Assembly (NCBI RefSeq): GCF_018991925.1
Contig: NW_024727688.1
Location: forward strand, 1,025,753 to 1,089,752
Direction of reading: 5' to 3'
Length of the DNA: 64,000 nt
Origin: Homarus americanus
Lineage: Eukaryota; Arthropoda; Malacostraca; Decapoda; Nephropidae
The notes beneath the pieces are model-generated. The model was not told the DNA's origin. It did no database searches and saw nothing but the letters and a program-made list of their open reading frames with translations. The position numbers and the translations under genes were made by a program. Each line of letters begins with the position of its first letter. Within the stretch, counting starts at the first letter, position 1. Shown one piece after another: positions 1 to 11,519 of the stretch.

Positions 1-1679
1 GACTTTTATCACTTTTAACTCCAGATATTCCGTTAGATTAAGGTTTCACATCTAACGGACCCTCGATTTAACGGACTTTTCTCTGCATATTGTCCGGTAA
101 ATCGAGGGTTCACTGTACTCGTGTTGGTAACTGTATGGAGGTGTCCACGCATTTAAAAAGCTGCTACAGTATGGCATTGTGTTAAAGCTGAGCCCTCAGG
201 ATTATACATATTGGTAACAGTATGATGATTTAGGTGTTTAAAACCTGAGTATTATTAAAGACTTACCTTTGTGGAGTACACCTGTATGATGGCGGAGTCC
301 TCGTAAATAAAACGTATTTAGGTATTAGTTCTCCACGTATTTGTGACTGTGGTGGAGTTCAGATGACCTCCATGCAGTTGTAACCGGAGGAATTGTGTCG
401 TATTTTTCGTATTTGTTACTGGTATTTGTAAACAACTGGAGGTATGTCTCATTTATGTATCGGTAACGGTGTGGAAGTAAAGTTACTGACACGTCGTTAC
501 AAGAGTTATTTGTGACCAGTATCACCACCCCTTCAGTCACACCCGGTGATCAAATACCTGGTCATAATGGACCTTCAGTACCTGTACATTCCTGGAGTCC
601 TGTTGGTTGGTCCCCCCTACATAGCCACCGCTGCGCCCCGCTGTGGTTCTCACGGATGCCGTCTGGCGTCGCTGCTGAGTGTTTACCTGGTTCCAGATTC
701 TCATAGGTAAAAATTTTTCCCCGTTAATTGATGTGAAAGAACGCTAGTATTTACCAGACAGAGTAAAGTTATGTAGGAATGTTTAAGGATTTTGGTGACC
801 AGACCAGAGCTTCGTTGCCTCGTTCTCTCGGAATTATAAAAAAAATTACATCATAAATTGGAAACTGATTTAACTACTGAAGGTTTTAAGTATAATTAAA
901 ATAACCTTTTGATCGCTTTCTATGTGTGAGTGAAGTAAGGCAGCGTGTTGTTGTGTTCACAGTTACCGGGAACAATAACCCTAGTTAGGTTTAAGTCGAA
1001 CTTGGTGTAAACACTTGTTGAAAGAAAGACCCATTCTAACCCAGGGTCACGACCCACCGTGTAAACAAACTTTGGCTTTTCCGGTATTGTTGTGACGTCT
1101 TGAGGTTTATGAAGGCAATATTATGAGGAGGGGAGGGGAGGGGAGGGGAGGGGATGTCTTGTTACAGGTCAGTGAGGTCGACAAGGTTGCTCGTGCTCCC
1201 AAGTCCTGACCTTGGTTATAACTCACCTCGATTATCGTTACAATACAAACCCACCTATTATATTAAAGTTATTATTAAAGGACATTCATATGAAAAGTAA
1301 AAACAGAATGAATAATATGAAGCCTGACCATAACCACAGTCAGGGTAAATTATGTATTGCATCCTAAAACGTTTTATTTTTAATTGATGAATTATGCTAA
1401 TTATAGGCCAGTCATTTATGTAATCATCTGATAATAAAACTTTCAAAAACGATTGACAGTTAAACTTATTTTTTCTACTGTCAGTAATAATAGACCAATA
1501 AATTATTCTTTGAACTGAATGAAGTCTTAAAGATCTACGGCTTCCAGTTAGACATAAACACTATGTCTTCCTGTCTGCCATATTGTAATTTTAATCCATA
1601 TAATTGAATAACATTTATATATGTACCATTGTAACACACCACTAACCCGTTCTTTTCTTTCCTCCTCCTCCTCCCGAAG
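1..1679. other. Non-coding sequence upstream of the first visible plexin exon
   Basis: No coding segment with plexin or other family similarity was seen. The stretch is AT-rich and probably intronic, because the first visible exon starts in the middle of the protein (PSI domain) and the sema-domain exons must lie further upstream. It holds the transposon-end-like inverted repeats at 30-117 and a short GGGGA run at about 1128-1153. The last 30 bases form a pyrimidine tract leading to the acceptor at 1678-1679. Confidence 0.6.
30..117. mobile_element. Pogo/Tigger-like terminal inverted repeat remnant
   Basis: Two nested inverted repeats are present. CCGTTAGAT at 30-38 pairs with ATCTAACGG at 50-58. 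Bases 61-75 pair with 93-107 with one mismatch. The reverse complement of the right end begins TACAGTGAACCCTCGATTTA, which resembles the terminal repeats of pogo/Tigger-type Tc1/mariner elements and includes a TA target. Only one end is in the window, so it is either the end of an element lying to the left or a decayed short copy. No transposase is visible. Confidence 0.45.
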
Positions 1680-1780
1680 GCGTCGAAGGTGAAGGTGGAG
1701 AGCTGCTCTTCCTACAACAACTGTTCCTCCTGCCTCACTGCCCGGGACCCTTACTGCGGCTGGTGCTCCCTAGAGAAGAG
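1680..1780 (+). CDS. PlexA: Plexin exon: first PSI domain
   Basis: The exon starts after the acceptor CCCGAAG and ends before the strong donor GTAAGT. It encodes 33 codons plus two bases and reads through without a stop. The cysteine pattern is that of a PSI (plexin-semaphorin-integrin) domain: CSSYNNCSSC, then ARDPYCGWCSLEK. In plexins this small cysteine knot follows the seven-bladed sema domain directly, so the sema exons should lie just upstream of the window. The split codon AG|G joins perfectly to the exon at 24882. The intron that follows is 23.1 kb long. Identity as plexin PSI1 is secure. Confidence 0.93.
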
Positions 1781-2127
1781 GTAAGTGTAGTGAGGGCTTC
1801 CAAGGAGAGTGGCGAGTGATGCTTCTGAGGGGAGTGGCGAGTGGTGTTGTTTCGATTGATCTTGGATTCATTAAGTGCTGGCGACTCGACAAGCTGAACC
1901 GACAAATTGAATACAGTTTTTCATGATAGAGTTTATAAGATCTGAGGTATAATTAACCTAACCTAACCCATCTTCACCTAATACAGTTTAACCAAACCTA
2001 ACAGTTAAGATGGGGCCCATTAGGACTTGAGCCTCTGAGCCCTGGGGCCCATTAGAAATGGAATCAATATGGAAAGGGGCCTATTAAACTGGTCACTGCG
2101 AGAGAGAGCGCTTTCACGAGGGCCCGA

Positions 2128-2176
<49 letters not shown>

Positions 2177-2293
2177 CTTGTGTGGTCTTGTGAGGGGAAG
2201 AAGAAATAGAGAGAGGAAGGAAGGAAACTGGAAGAGGGTGAGAGGGAAGACAGTGTGTATAGTGGTGTCCTTTTTGTGAGCGCTTACACACAG

Positions 2294-2325
<32 letters not shown>

Positions 2326-2799
2326 CGTTTTAGAGTCTTTAGTGTCTTCAAGTGTATGCATAACTATGTATACTAACACCCATTCATTATACATACCATA
2401 GAGAAATAAACCAACGCACATAGTTTTTTTTTTGTAGGTCATTCAGGTTTTTGTCTGAGGGAAAAGATCTGTAATCCCCCTTTATCACACCCCCCTACCT
2501 CCCTACCCCCTCCCCACCCTCCCCCCTTCCCCCCCATGTGATATATCAATGGTTTTTCTTTAATGTTTTCCATTTTGAGGCTGAGCCAATACTTTTTTTT
2601 TTCATTGCCTTTTTTTGAACCGACTGGATGTTTTTATCGCTGTTGTTATCACCAGATGAGACGTTATGGAAGCTAATGGGATAACAAAAAATGAATTGAT
2701 GACCTTCCTGCTGATGGATTACCGAGAGCTTCAGGAATATTAAGTATTTGGGATGTAGTATTAAGTTCCAAGTGACTGAAGCTGTACAGTTATACTTTT
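1781..2799. repeat. Start of the 23 kb intron: GA and CA microsatellites
   Basis: A (GA)n run lies at about 2131-2175 and a (CA)n run at about 2286-2323. A short run of AACCTAACCTAA (TTAGG family) lies at about 1956-1968. A C-rich tract lies at about 2478-2535. No coding potential beyond repeat-driven open frames. Confidence 0.8.
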
Positions 2800-3105
2800 A
2801 TAGACTACAGCTATACTTATAAACAGAGACTACAGCTATACTTATAAACAGAGACTACAGCTATACTTATAAACAGAGACTACAGCTATACTTACAAACA
2901 GAGACTACAGCTATACTTACAAACAGAGACTACAGCTATACTTACAAACAGAGACTACAGCTATACTTACAAACAGAGACTACAGCTATACTTACAAACA
3001 GAGACTACAGCTATACTTACAGAGACTACAGCTATACTTAGAGACTACTTAGAACAGCTATACTGAGAGACTACAGCTGTACTTACTAACACAGGCTACA
3101 GCTCT
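2800..3105. repeat. 25-bp minisatellite
   Basis: About eleven copies of a 25-bp unit containing GACTACAGCTATACTTA. Early copies carry TATAAACA and later copies TACAAACA after the core. The last copies (from about 3015) are shortened and divergent. No open frame of interest. Confidence 0.9.
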
Positions 3106-3171
3106 ACGCGTGATGGCTTTTAGAAAATCATTCACCATCACCTACTTGAACGTAAATTAGAAGCAGTAATA

Positions 3172-3406
3172 AAACACACACACACACACATCAACGCAAA
3201 CACACACACACACACACAGACACACACACACACACACACACACACACATCAACGCAACCACACACACACACACACACACACATCAACGCAAACACACACA
3301 CACACACACACACACATCAACGCAAACACACACACACACACACACACATCAACGCAAACACACACACATACACACACACACACACACACATACATCAACG
3401 CAAACA
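3172..3406. repeat. Compound (CA)n array with spaced ATCAACGCAA inserts
   Basis: Runs of (CA)n are interrupted about six times by the same 10-base word ATCAACGCAA (at about 3190, 3248, 3282, 3316, 3347, 3392). This is a higher-order repeat built from a microsatellite plus a fixed insert, with a period of roughly 31-58 bases. Confidence 0.88.
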
Positions 3407-3540
3407 CACGCTCCTTTTGACGTACACTCACGCCGACGTTCACAGCCCATTGTAATGCACAGGCCGACCCCTCTTCACATTTTATGAGCGGAGGAAAGAG
3501 AGAGGGTGATAAAATTACTGGAGTGAGGAAAATGTAGCGT

Positions 3541-4035
3541 GTGGGTGTTCATCAGTCTCTCCCTCTCCTCCTTCTCCCTTTCTCTCCCTCTCCAACTTTC
3601 TCTCCTTCCCTTCCTCCTCCCTCCTTCCATTCATTCCTTTCCACTCGCCTTCCTTCCCTCCCTCTCTCCCTCCCTCCCTCTGCTGTCATCCGATTTCAGG
3701 TGATCTCCTGTACTTCCCATGGCACTAACCTGTGGTACTTACCTGATTTCCTTCTCTCTGGTACTCGTAAGTGGTTCTTCATCGTGACACTTCCAGGTAT
3801 TTACATGTAGTACTTACCTGTGATTATTATGGTACTTACTCGTGGTACTTCCCTATTGAGACTTACCAGCAGTACTTCAGGTGTTCAGTGGATGTTGTGA
3901 TTGGTGGTTTTTATACTCCCCTATGGTACTAATATATGGTACTTACCCCCATAGTACTTACTTATAGTACTTTCCTGTCCATATACTTACCCCCATTACT
4001 TGCTAAAAAGATAATAATTGTTCACTACTTACCGA
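3541..4035. repeat. Pyrimidine tract followed by degenerate GTACTTAC repeats
   Basis: Bases 3555-3680 are almost pure pyrimidine. From 3690 to 4035 the word GTACTTAC or a close variant recurs about eight times at irregular spacing (for example near 3736, 3810, 3832, 3938, 3953, 3983). On the minus strand these read GTAAGTAC, which matches the consensus 5' splice site. No minus-strand gene was recognised. Confidence 0.6.
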
Positions 4036-4039
4036 TGAT

Positions 4040-4376
4040 CCTCCCCATCCCCCCTCCCCCCATCCCTTCTCCCCTCTCCCCCTCCCCCTCCTCCCTCCTC
4101 CCCCCCGTCTCTACACAGGGCTCGAGTACCACCACACCTCAATCCTGGGAAAAAAAAAATCCTTATTTACTCCTTTAAACACTGGGATGGATCACTCTAT
4201 AAACCTTATCCTGGGAAAAAAAAGTGAACGTAAAATATTTGATCCACGAAAACGACTTCTTTATCACTCCTCGTAATGTGTGTGTGTGTGTGTGTGTGAC
4301 TAGGAAGTGTGTAAGTTACGTCATAAACACACACATACACACACACACACATACATACATACACACACACATACAG
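4040..4376. repeat. C-rich tract and facing (GT)n / (CA)n runs
   Basis: A C-rich tract lies at 4038-4106. A (GT)n run at 4278-4299 is followed by a CA/CATA run at about 4327-4374, so the two can pair as an imperfect hairpin. Confidence 0.7.
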
Positions 4377-5305
4377 GAACGTTGAGGGCGGTTGCATATG
4401 ATAGCGAAGCCGTGGTGGTGGTGTCGAGTGTGGTGACGGGTCGACGTGACTCACAAAGCCACACACACACACAGTCACTCACTCGACCACCCAAAGTAAG
4501 GTGACATCATCGTCGTCTTAACTGTGTGCCCATCCCATTGACTGCGTGGGTCATGGAGCTTATAGTACGTGAGAGTTTATTTCATTTATTTTTTTGTTTT
4601 ATTATTTCTGACAATACAGTTACAGGTATAGACACAAGTACAAATTTGAGGATTTTTTGTATTATTTCAGTTTAGATTTATAGATATATTTAACAGGAAG
4701 AATATGTCACAATATAACTCAGAATTAGTGTGGGTGATTATAGCGCATTGTTATTGTAGACAGAGAAAGTTTAGGTATATTTCTCCTTAACTTGTATCCC
4801 TTTGAAGTTCTCTTAAATACTTGTAAGAACTCTAAAGTGACTTGTGAGGAAATACTGCTACCGGTGGTCGCCCAGGAGTCATGTATGGTAGTAGAAGATA
4901 ACACGAGGCTGCCGGTACACCCTCCTGACGGCTCAGAGTTCCTGTAGATCCACCAAACGAGAGTCAGGGTGATGTTCCAGTGGTCAGTTGTGTCCACCAG
5001 GGGGCCGTGGGTGAGGTTCACAGGAGACCAGGTGTTTGTAGGGCCCACCGGAAGGGCTCCAACGGCCAGTAGGACACTCCAGACATCCGTAGGTCCACGA
5101 AGGATGGTCTGGGGATCCGAGGGGAACTGTAGGGAGGTGCAGGGGATCAATAAGACCTTGCAGGGAGGTGGGAGGACCCCATAGAGCCACCATAGGAGCC
5201 TCCTGGGGTGCGCCTCATTGTTCCATCGGCCTCACGTAGGCAGGAAATTGGACTCGAAACGCCATGTTCTGACGGAATTGTGACCAAGTCGTCTTTGGTA
5301 CGGCA
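4377..5305. other. Unique-looking intron sequence
   Basis: Mixed-composition sequence with open frames on both strands at about 4725-5190. None has recognisable family similarity, and the frames overlap on opposite strands. I see no supported gene here. Confidence 0.5.
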
Positions 5306-5308
5306 TCT

Positions 5309-5350
<42 letters not shown>
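5306..5350. repeat. (GT)n microsatellite
   Basis: About 20 perfect GT dinucleotides (5311-5350), flanked by unique sequence. Confidence 0.95.
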
Positions 5351-5353
<3 letters not shown>

Positions 5354-6215
5354 ATATACGTAGAGAAATGTATGTGGTTCTGTATATATCTGTGTAAGTA
5401 TATCTGTCTATCCGTCAATCTGTCTTCTCCCGTGGCTGTCAGCGGTTTATCTTTGCGGTCGCTGGACACAGGGAGGACCGAGGCACGACAATTCGGTCAC
5501 TATAACTAAGGCCTTCTTCCCCCTCACCAAATCGGTATTCATGGAGAGAAAACAAAACAAAAAAAGTATGTAAATAGAGTTGTCGTAATGGACGGACAAT
5601 TTGGAAAATTCGGTTTACGTAATGTTGTTATCTTTACCGTCCGTTCGTCAGGTAATTTTTTTTTATTTTTTATTTTTTTTTAAGGACGATTGACGTAATG
5701 ACGATGAAATAGTTATAATATTAAAATTCTAAATAGGAATAATCGCCTCTCTTACACCCGTATATAAGGATCAAATTTCAGAAGGTCTGGATATTAACCT
5801 TATGTATGTGAATAATAATCATCTCTCTGGCTCCCTTACATAGAGGTCAAAATCGGTGGATAATATTAACGTGGTATTTATGTCGTTTTTACTCCGTACA
5901 GATTTATTAATATTTTCAGAATTATCATCACTAGGAAGGCTCGTATCCCCATCATATTGATATTGATATTTTTTATGGAGGGAGACAGGGAGAATATTTC
6001 CGTCTGGCTCCCTGAAGAACCGTGTTACTCTCCCGGGATGATGTGATGTTTAACGCTATTGATGAGTTTCTGTCTCCTGACTCGTCTAGGAAGGTGGATT
6101 ATACTGTCGTTTTTACTGTCTTATTAGTGTCACCCACAACTCTGATTCTCACGCCCATTGTCATCGTCAACCGCCCATCACTCATTTCTGTCATTACCAT
6201 TTGTGACCACCACCA
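5351..6215. other. AT-rich intron sequence, nothing recognised
   Basis: AT-rich unique sequence with short homopolymer T runs near 5655-5690. No gene, RNA or repeat structure was identified. Confidence 0.5.
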
Positions 6216-6335
6216 TTACCGCCAATAACACCACCACCACCACCACCACTGCTACCACCACTACCACCACCACCACCACTGCTACCACAACTACCACCAT
6301 TACCACCATCACTACTACCACCACCACTACTTAAG
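6216..6335. repeat. (ACC)n trinucleotide array
   Basis: Imperfect ACC/ACT triplets. They give a glycine/serine-rich open frame on the minus strand that is a repeat artefact. Confidence 0.9.
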
Positions 6336-6389
6336 CTCACACCCACAAATGGTTTCAATAATGTACTTAGGTAATTTACATAATATATA

Positions 6390-6905
6390 GAAGAAAAATA
6401 AGAGGGAGAGGAGGAAATAAGAGACGGCAAGAGAGTGGGAGAAAGAAGAGGGGGGGGGGAGAGGGGAGAATGGAATGGGGAGAAATAAGGGAAGGAGAGA
6501 GAAAAGGAAACGGAAAAGGAAAAGTGTGTTGAAAGGAGGAAACAGCGGAAATAAGGGAAGAAAGGAAAGGAAGGAAGGAAGGAAGGGAGGCAGAGAGAGA
6601 GGGAGGAAGTAGGGCATGAAGGGAAACAGATAAGGGGGAGAGAAATCGAAGAAATAAGGCAAGAAGGGAAAGGGAGAAAGGATTGAAGATGGGAGTAAAG
6701 GGAAAAGGGAAGGAAGTTAAGGGAGAAGGGATGAATTATGGAACAGAGAGAAAGACAAGAGAAAAGCTGATGAAGGAAAGAATTAAAAAAACACTAATAA
6801 TAAAGGAGAGGAAGAAACTAATAAAACAGGAAAAGGGAGGTAGTAGGGAATGAAGGAAGGGAGAGGGAGGAAGAAGGGAGAGGAGGGAGAGTAAACGAAG
6901 CTCCG
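6390..6905. repeat. Purine-rich (GA/GGA) tract
   Basis: About 500 bases of nearly uninterrupted purine on the + strand, with GAAGGAAGG and GGGAGAGG motifs. The opposite pyrimidine strand gives leucine/phenylalanine/serine-rich open frames with no gene behind them. Confidence 0.88.
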
Positions 6906-6954
6906 TGACACCTTTGTCCACCTTTATAGCTGCTATTAATTAACCTTCATCGTC

Positions 6955-7230
6955 TTGCCTTCTCTCCCTCCCTCCCTCCCTCCCTCCCCCCTCCCTCCCC
7001 TCCCTCCTCCCCTCCCTCCCACCATCCACCATCCATCCATCCTCCCTCCCTCATTCTGCAACCTCTGTTGCATTACCTTCAATGTCGCCTGACCACACCC
7101 TCCCCAATCCCCCTCCCTCCTTTCATATCTTCTCCACATCCCTCCCTTACACCCTCCCCCTATCCCTTCCACCCTTATCACCCCCTCCCACCCTCCCCTT
7201 TACCTCCTCATTACGATGCGCGGCGGGAGG
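6955..7230. repeat. Pyrimidine-rich (CCCT) tract
   Basis: CCTCCCT repeats lie at 6960-7055 and diffuse C/T-rich sequence runs to 7205. It sits directly after the purine tract, so strand composition inverts within about 50 bases. Confidence 0.85.
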
Positions 7231-7720
7231 TGCACGCGACCATTCTCCTTGTCTAGTGTACATTGGGGAAGGGGAAGGGGCGGAGAGGGGTAATTATTTG
7301 TCTTGTGCCGTTCTGGTCCCCCTGCATAGAGTGTACACCAGAGGGTTGATCCATGACTGTGTGATGATTGTGTCCCTCCTGAAGCCACGGTTTGTGTTGG
7401 TGTGTGAGCCTGCTTCAGTATTGGTGTGGGTAGGGTGGGGATGAAGCTGGTAGGAGGGGATGGTGGTGAGGTTGGTGATGGTGGTGACTGTGGTGGGGCC
7501 CTCGAGTATGCCACAGTGATGTACTTCGCAGATATCATGTCAAGAGGTCTTCATGCCTGGAGTGTAGTCGTGCAGTTGGGTCAGGTCAGGTCAGGTCAGG
7601 TCAGGTCAGGAGGTTTTCATATCTGGAGTGAGTCATTGCATGGGTAGTAGGTCAGGAACGTTCGATGCTGACCTTAACCTCAGAGATGTTTGGTTAGAGG
7701 TGATGGGGGGTCTGATAGGT
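7231..7720. repeat. Mixed sequence with a (GGTCA)n run
   Basis: Mostly unique sequence. A pentanucleotide run of GGTCA (about six copies) lies at about 7579-7611. GT-rich sequence at 7400-7500 makes overlapping open frames without similarity to known proteins. Confidence 0.7.
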
Positions 7721-7955
7721 GTTTGTGGTCCTGCAGGGGTCTTTGTGGTCCTTCAGGGGTCTTTGTGGTCCTTCAGGAGTCTTTGTGGTCCTTCAGGGGT
7801 CTTTGTGGTCCTTCAGGGGTCTTTGTGGTCCTTCAGGAGTCTTTGTGGTCCTTCAGGGGTCTTTGTGGTCCTTCAGGGGTCTTTGTGGTCCTTCAGGGGT
7901 CTTTGTGGTCCTTCAGGAGTCTTTGTGGTCCTTCAGGGGTCTTTGTGGTCTTAGA
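7721..7955. repeat. 20-bp minisatellite, about 11 copies
   Basis: The unit is GTCTTTGTGGTCCTTCAGGG, with an A/G variant at one position (CAGGGGT or CAGGAGT). Because the unit has no stop in any + frame and is not a multiple of three, all three + frames stay open. The apparent proteins are artefacts. Confidence 0.95.
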
Positions 7956-7959
7956 TAGC

Positions 7960-9060
7960 TAGTCAAGGTAAGGTAGGTAGCCCCTTCCCCACTCCTTTCT
8001 TTCCCCCCATCCCTTCCCCCCCACTCCCTCCTCACCTCTCATCCCCTTCCTCCCTCACCCCCTCTCCGAGCAGGTCAGTGGCTCTCATAACAGGCACAGC
8101 TCCTGGAGGCTCCCTACGGGACACACCCGGAAATGAAGACTGATTCTTATCTCAGCCTCCAGTGAATTGTCTCGTTCTTGTGTCTTGCTTTATCAGTGCT
8201 TATATTTATTCTGGTTTTTTTTAACTGGTGATTTCCGCTGGAGATCGTATTTGGATTTTGTTTTTAGCTTTTTTTTTTAGCTTTTTTTTTTAGCTTTTTT
8301 TCTGAGCTTTTTTTATTGATTTTTTTTCGTCTAGATTTTTTTTAATCACCGATATTTTATTTTTTTTTACTTAATGGGATTTTGTCTTTTATTTTCCTGT
8401 TCTTGTTTGTCCTATTGTTTTTATTCTTGGGTCGTATTATTGTTTGCTAATCCTCGCTACGTTATCAGTCATTTTTCTTTCTGCTTTTTACGTACTTTTT
8501 CTTTCTTCTCCTTTATCTTATCTACCCAACTTCTTTTTCTTCTTCTCACCCTCTCGTAACTTTTTCCGGGTCGCTTATCATAGTGTCCCATTCCGTTCTT
8601 ATCTTCTCATATGTTCTTTACTTTTTGTTCCTTTTCTTCTTGTATTTTCTATCTCCTCCTTTCCTCCTCCTCCTCCTCGTATTTTCCTACTTCTTCTTCC
8701 TCCTCCTCTAATTAATTTTCCCTATTTCCTCTACGTCCTCCTTCTCTTTCTTTAAATTTCCTTCTTTCTTATTTTCCTTGCTCTCCATTCCTCCCCTTCT
8801 TATTTTCTCTTCCCTTTACATTTATTCTTAACCACATCTTCTCTTCCCCCTTCACTATTTTCTCTCTGGCAGGAGGTTGTGTTGTCTTGGGGTGGGGGCA
8901 GTGGTGGGGGTTGTGGGTGTCCCTGTAGATGGTGGGGGGTCATTGGGGTAGTGTTCATGGTGGGTGGTAGTGGGGTCGTAGGTGTCTCTGTAGATAGTGG
9001 TAGCTGTGGGTGTCGTAGTGGTGGTCAGTGAAGGAGGGAGGAAGCCTTATTATTTCGTAG
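7960..9060. repeat. C-rich, T-rich and CT-rich low-complexity sequence
   Basis: C-rich at 7980-8070. T-rich at 8210-8370, including three copies of a T9-10 AGC word. Diffuse CT-rich sequence at 8370-8870, then GT-rich (GGTGGGGGT) at 8880-9035. No gene. Confidence 0.75.
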
Positions 9061-9107
9061 CTGCAGGGGTCTGAGCTGAGGCCTTTACCAGGGACAATGG
9101 CTGGTCG

Positions 9108-9335
9108 AGTCTCCCGCGCCGTCTTGCTGATGATGATGGTGGTGGTGGCTGTAGTGGTAGCTGTGGTGGTAGTAGTGGTGGTGGTAGTTGTGGTAGTAGT
9201 AGTAGTGGTGGTAGTTGTGGTGGTGGTGGTGGTAGTAGTGTTGTTGATAATGATGGTGGTAGTACTGGTAGTTGTGGTAGTGTTGCTGATGATGATGGTG
9301 GTGACTGTGGTGGTAGTTTTGGTGGTTGTGGTGGA
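9108..9335. repeat. (GTG/GTA)n trinucleotide array
   Basis: About 220 bases of imperfect GTG/GTA triplets. They produce a poly-valine frame on + and a histidine/tyrosine-rich frame on -. Confidence 0.92.
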
Positions 9336-9354
9336 TCTCCTTGGTCCTTCCTCG

Positions 9355-9760
9355 TCTCCTGTCTCCTCCTACTCCTCCTCTTTTGTATTTTTCTTCTTTT
9401 GATGTTGTTTTCTCTTTCTTCCTCCTCATCCTCCCACTCCCCCTCTCCTTCCCTCCCACCTCCTCCTCCTCCTTCCCACCTACCTCCTCCTCCTCCTTCC
9501 CACCTCCACCTCCTCCTCCTCCTTCCTGACCTCCTCCTCCCTCCCACCACCTCCCTCCCACCCGCCTCCCTCCCCTCCCACCCCCCCTCCCTCCTTCCCA
9601 CCTCTTTTCCCACCTCCTCCTCTCTCTTTCCCACCTCCTCTCCTTCCCACCTCCTCCTTCCCCCACCTCCTCCTCCTCTCTCTCCCACTCCTCCTCCTCT
9701 TCCCTCCCCACCCTCCCTCCCCATCCCTCTCCACCCTCTCTCCTCCTCCTCTCATGGTTG
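9355..9760. repeat. (CCT/CCCACCT)n pyrimidine array
   Basis: The recurring word is TCCCACCTCCTCCTCCT. It lies directly after the G-rich triplet array, so G-richness switches strand at about 9345. Confidence 0.9.
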
Positions 9761-9824
9761 TACTTAAACATGCAATATTATATGTATGCAATTCTCCTGG
9801 TGCACTCTAATATCATGGTCTTGT

Positions 9825-10660
9825 TAGCCTGTTGCTCCCTGTCCTTTTTCATTCTTATTGTGTTTTGCTTTTGTTTAATTGTCTTGATTGTCTTATTCTC
9901 AGATTCTCGCTTGTCATAATTAGCGGGTTTTCTTTTCTCTCCCTCCTCTCATCTTCTTCTCCTCCTCTTTTCCTTCTTTTCTCCTCTTTACCCTCTTCTA
10001 TTTTTGCTTATTATCTCGTATTGTTCTTCCTTTATTATTTGCGTTTTATTTCTATCTTTTCCATTCCCTTCTTCATTTCTCCTTCTCTCGTCCTTTTCTT
10101 CTCCTCCAACCTTGCTTCCTTTCTTTCTTCCTTCTACCTCCTCCTCTTCCCTCCCTCCCTCCCTCTCTTCATCCTCTTCATTTCTTCCCCTTCTTCCCCT
10201 CTCCCTTTCTTTCTCTTATCCCCTAATGCTCCCTCACTAACCCTCCCGTACTCTCTTAATTAACCCTAATTCCCTTCAATGGCTTTCTTTCTTTCTTTCT
10301 TTGTCTCCCACTGTTTCCTTCATTTGTTACATCGAGTTCTTCTTCTGTTTTCTCTGTATTCTTCTTCCCCTCTTTATCATTATTTGTCTGTTTAGTTTTA
10401 TTTCGTGTTCTCCTATTTTATCTTCTTTGCTGTCTCACTTTTTTCTTTCCTTCTTCGTTTTTGTGTTCCTTCTCCCTCCCTCCCTCCCTCCTCCTCCTTC
10501 CTCTCACCCTCCTCTCACCCCCCCTCCTCTACCCCCCTCCCTTCCACCCCCCTCTACCCCCTCCTCTCTACCCCCCCTCCCCACTCCCCCTCCCTTCTGG
10601 TCAATTCTCCTTCACCCCCCCTTCCCGGCGCTGCTAAAACAGTGTTATCCTCTCTTGTAT
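9825..10660. repeat. Long CT-rich tract
   Basis: Diffuse pyrimidine-rich sequence, with denser CCCTCC words at 10470-10600. Serine/leucine/proline-rich open frames here are composition artefacts. Confidence 0.8.
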
Positions 10661-10734
10661 AATTCTCATACATACCTGGGAGCTCAGGTGTGGTGGCCTC
10701 TCCTCCCTACACCACCTTGTCCCTCCTTGTGTTA

Positions 10735-10815
10735 TGGAGGGAAGGAGGGAGGGAGGGAGAGGGAGGGAGGGAGGGAGGGAGGGAGAGAGAGAGGAGAGAG
10801 AAACAGAGAGAGACT
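10735..10815. repeat. (GGGA)n tetranucleotide array
   Basis: GGGAGGGA repeats pass into GAGAGAGA at about 10785. A G-quadruplex candidate on the + strand. Confidence 0.9.
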
Positions 10816-11227
10816 AGTTTTTGTTCAGCCAGGGGAAGAATGTGTTGGTTCTCTCTCGTCTGTTGTGTTAACCTTCAAGTGTTGTTTTAAAGTAATTGTT
10901 TAATGGCGTTTTTCTTAAGGCAATTTTTTTTATGTAAGAAAAAAAAAGAAGTTAAATACGTGTTTGTTTGTTTTTACTGTTAATGTTTTTATAAATTTAT
11001 TTCTTCTTTGTTTTTTGTTTGTTTTATTCTTGTTTTATTTGGTTTTATGTCTTTATTGTGGTTTATATGTTTACACTATTTTGCCATGTTAGTGACCTGT
11101 TGGGGGGGAGTTTATAAATGAGATCCGTCTATCTGTCAGTCTGTCTCTAGGTCTGTTAATCTGTCTTTCCGTCCGTCCATTTGTCTGTAATTATTTAAAT
11201 CAGTTTCTTATTTTGTCTTATTTGTCT

Positions 11228-11291
<64 letters not shown>

Positions 11292-11519
11292 ATTCGCCTT
11301 TTTGAGTGGGAGGGGAGGGAGTGGGGGGTGAGGTGAGGTGGTGGGGATGTGAGGTGAGGGTGAGGTGAGGGGGAGAGTAGAGTAAGAGGAAAGTTGTTTC
11401 AGTAAGCTGAGTGTTGCATATTTCAGTCAGGTACCAAGTTGGGCTGACAAAACTTATTCCAAGTCAGCAGTGTTAAAAATATTTTAATGTTTAGCATAAA
11501 TTGTTGACTCCTAGAGGCG
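10816..11519. repeat. T-rich intron sequence with a (TC)n run
   Basis: T-rich at 10910-11060. A perfect (TC)n run of about 28 dinucleotides lies at 11233-11287, followed by G-rich GAGGTGAGG words to about 11380. Confidence 0.8.

Noticed and set aside
4725..5193. Overlapping open frames on both strands (up to 141 codons)
   Set aside because: Mutually overlapping frames on both strands with no recognised motif. Insufficient evidence for coding.
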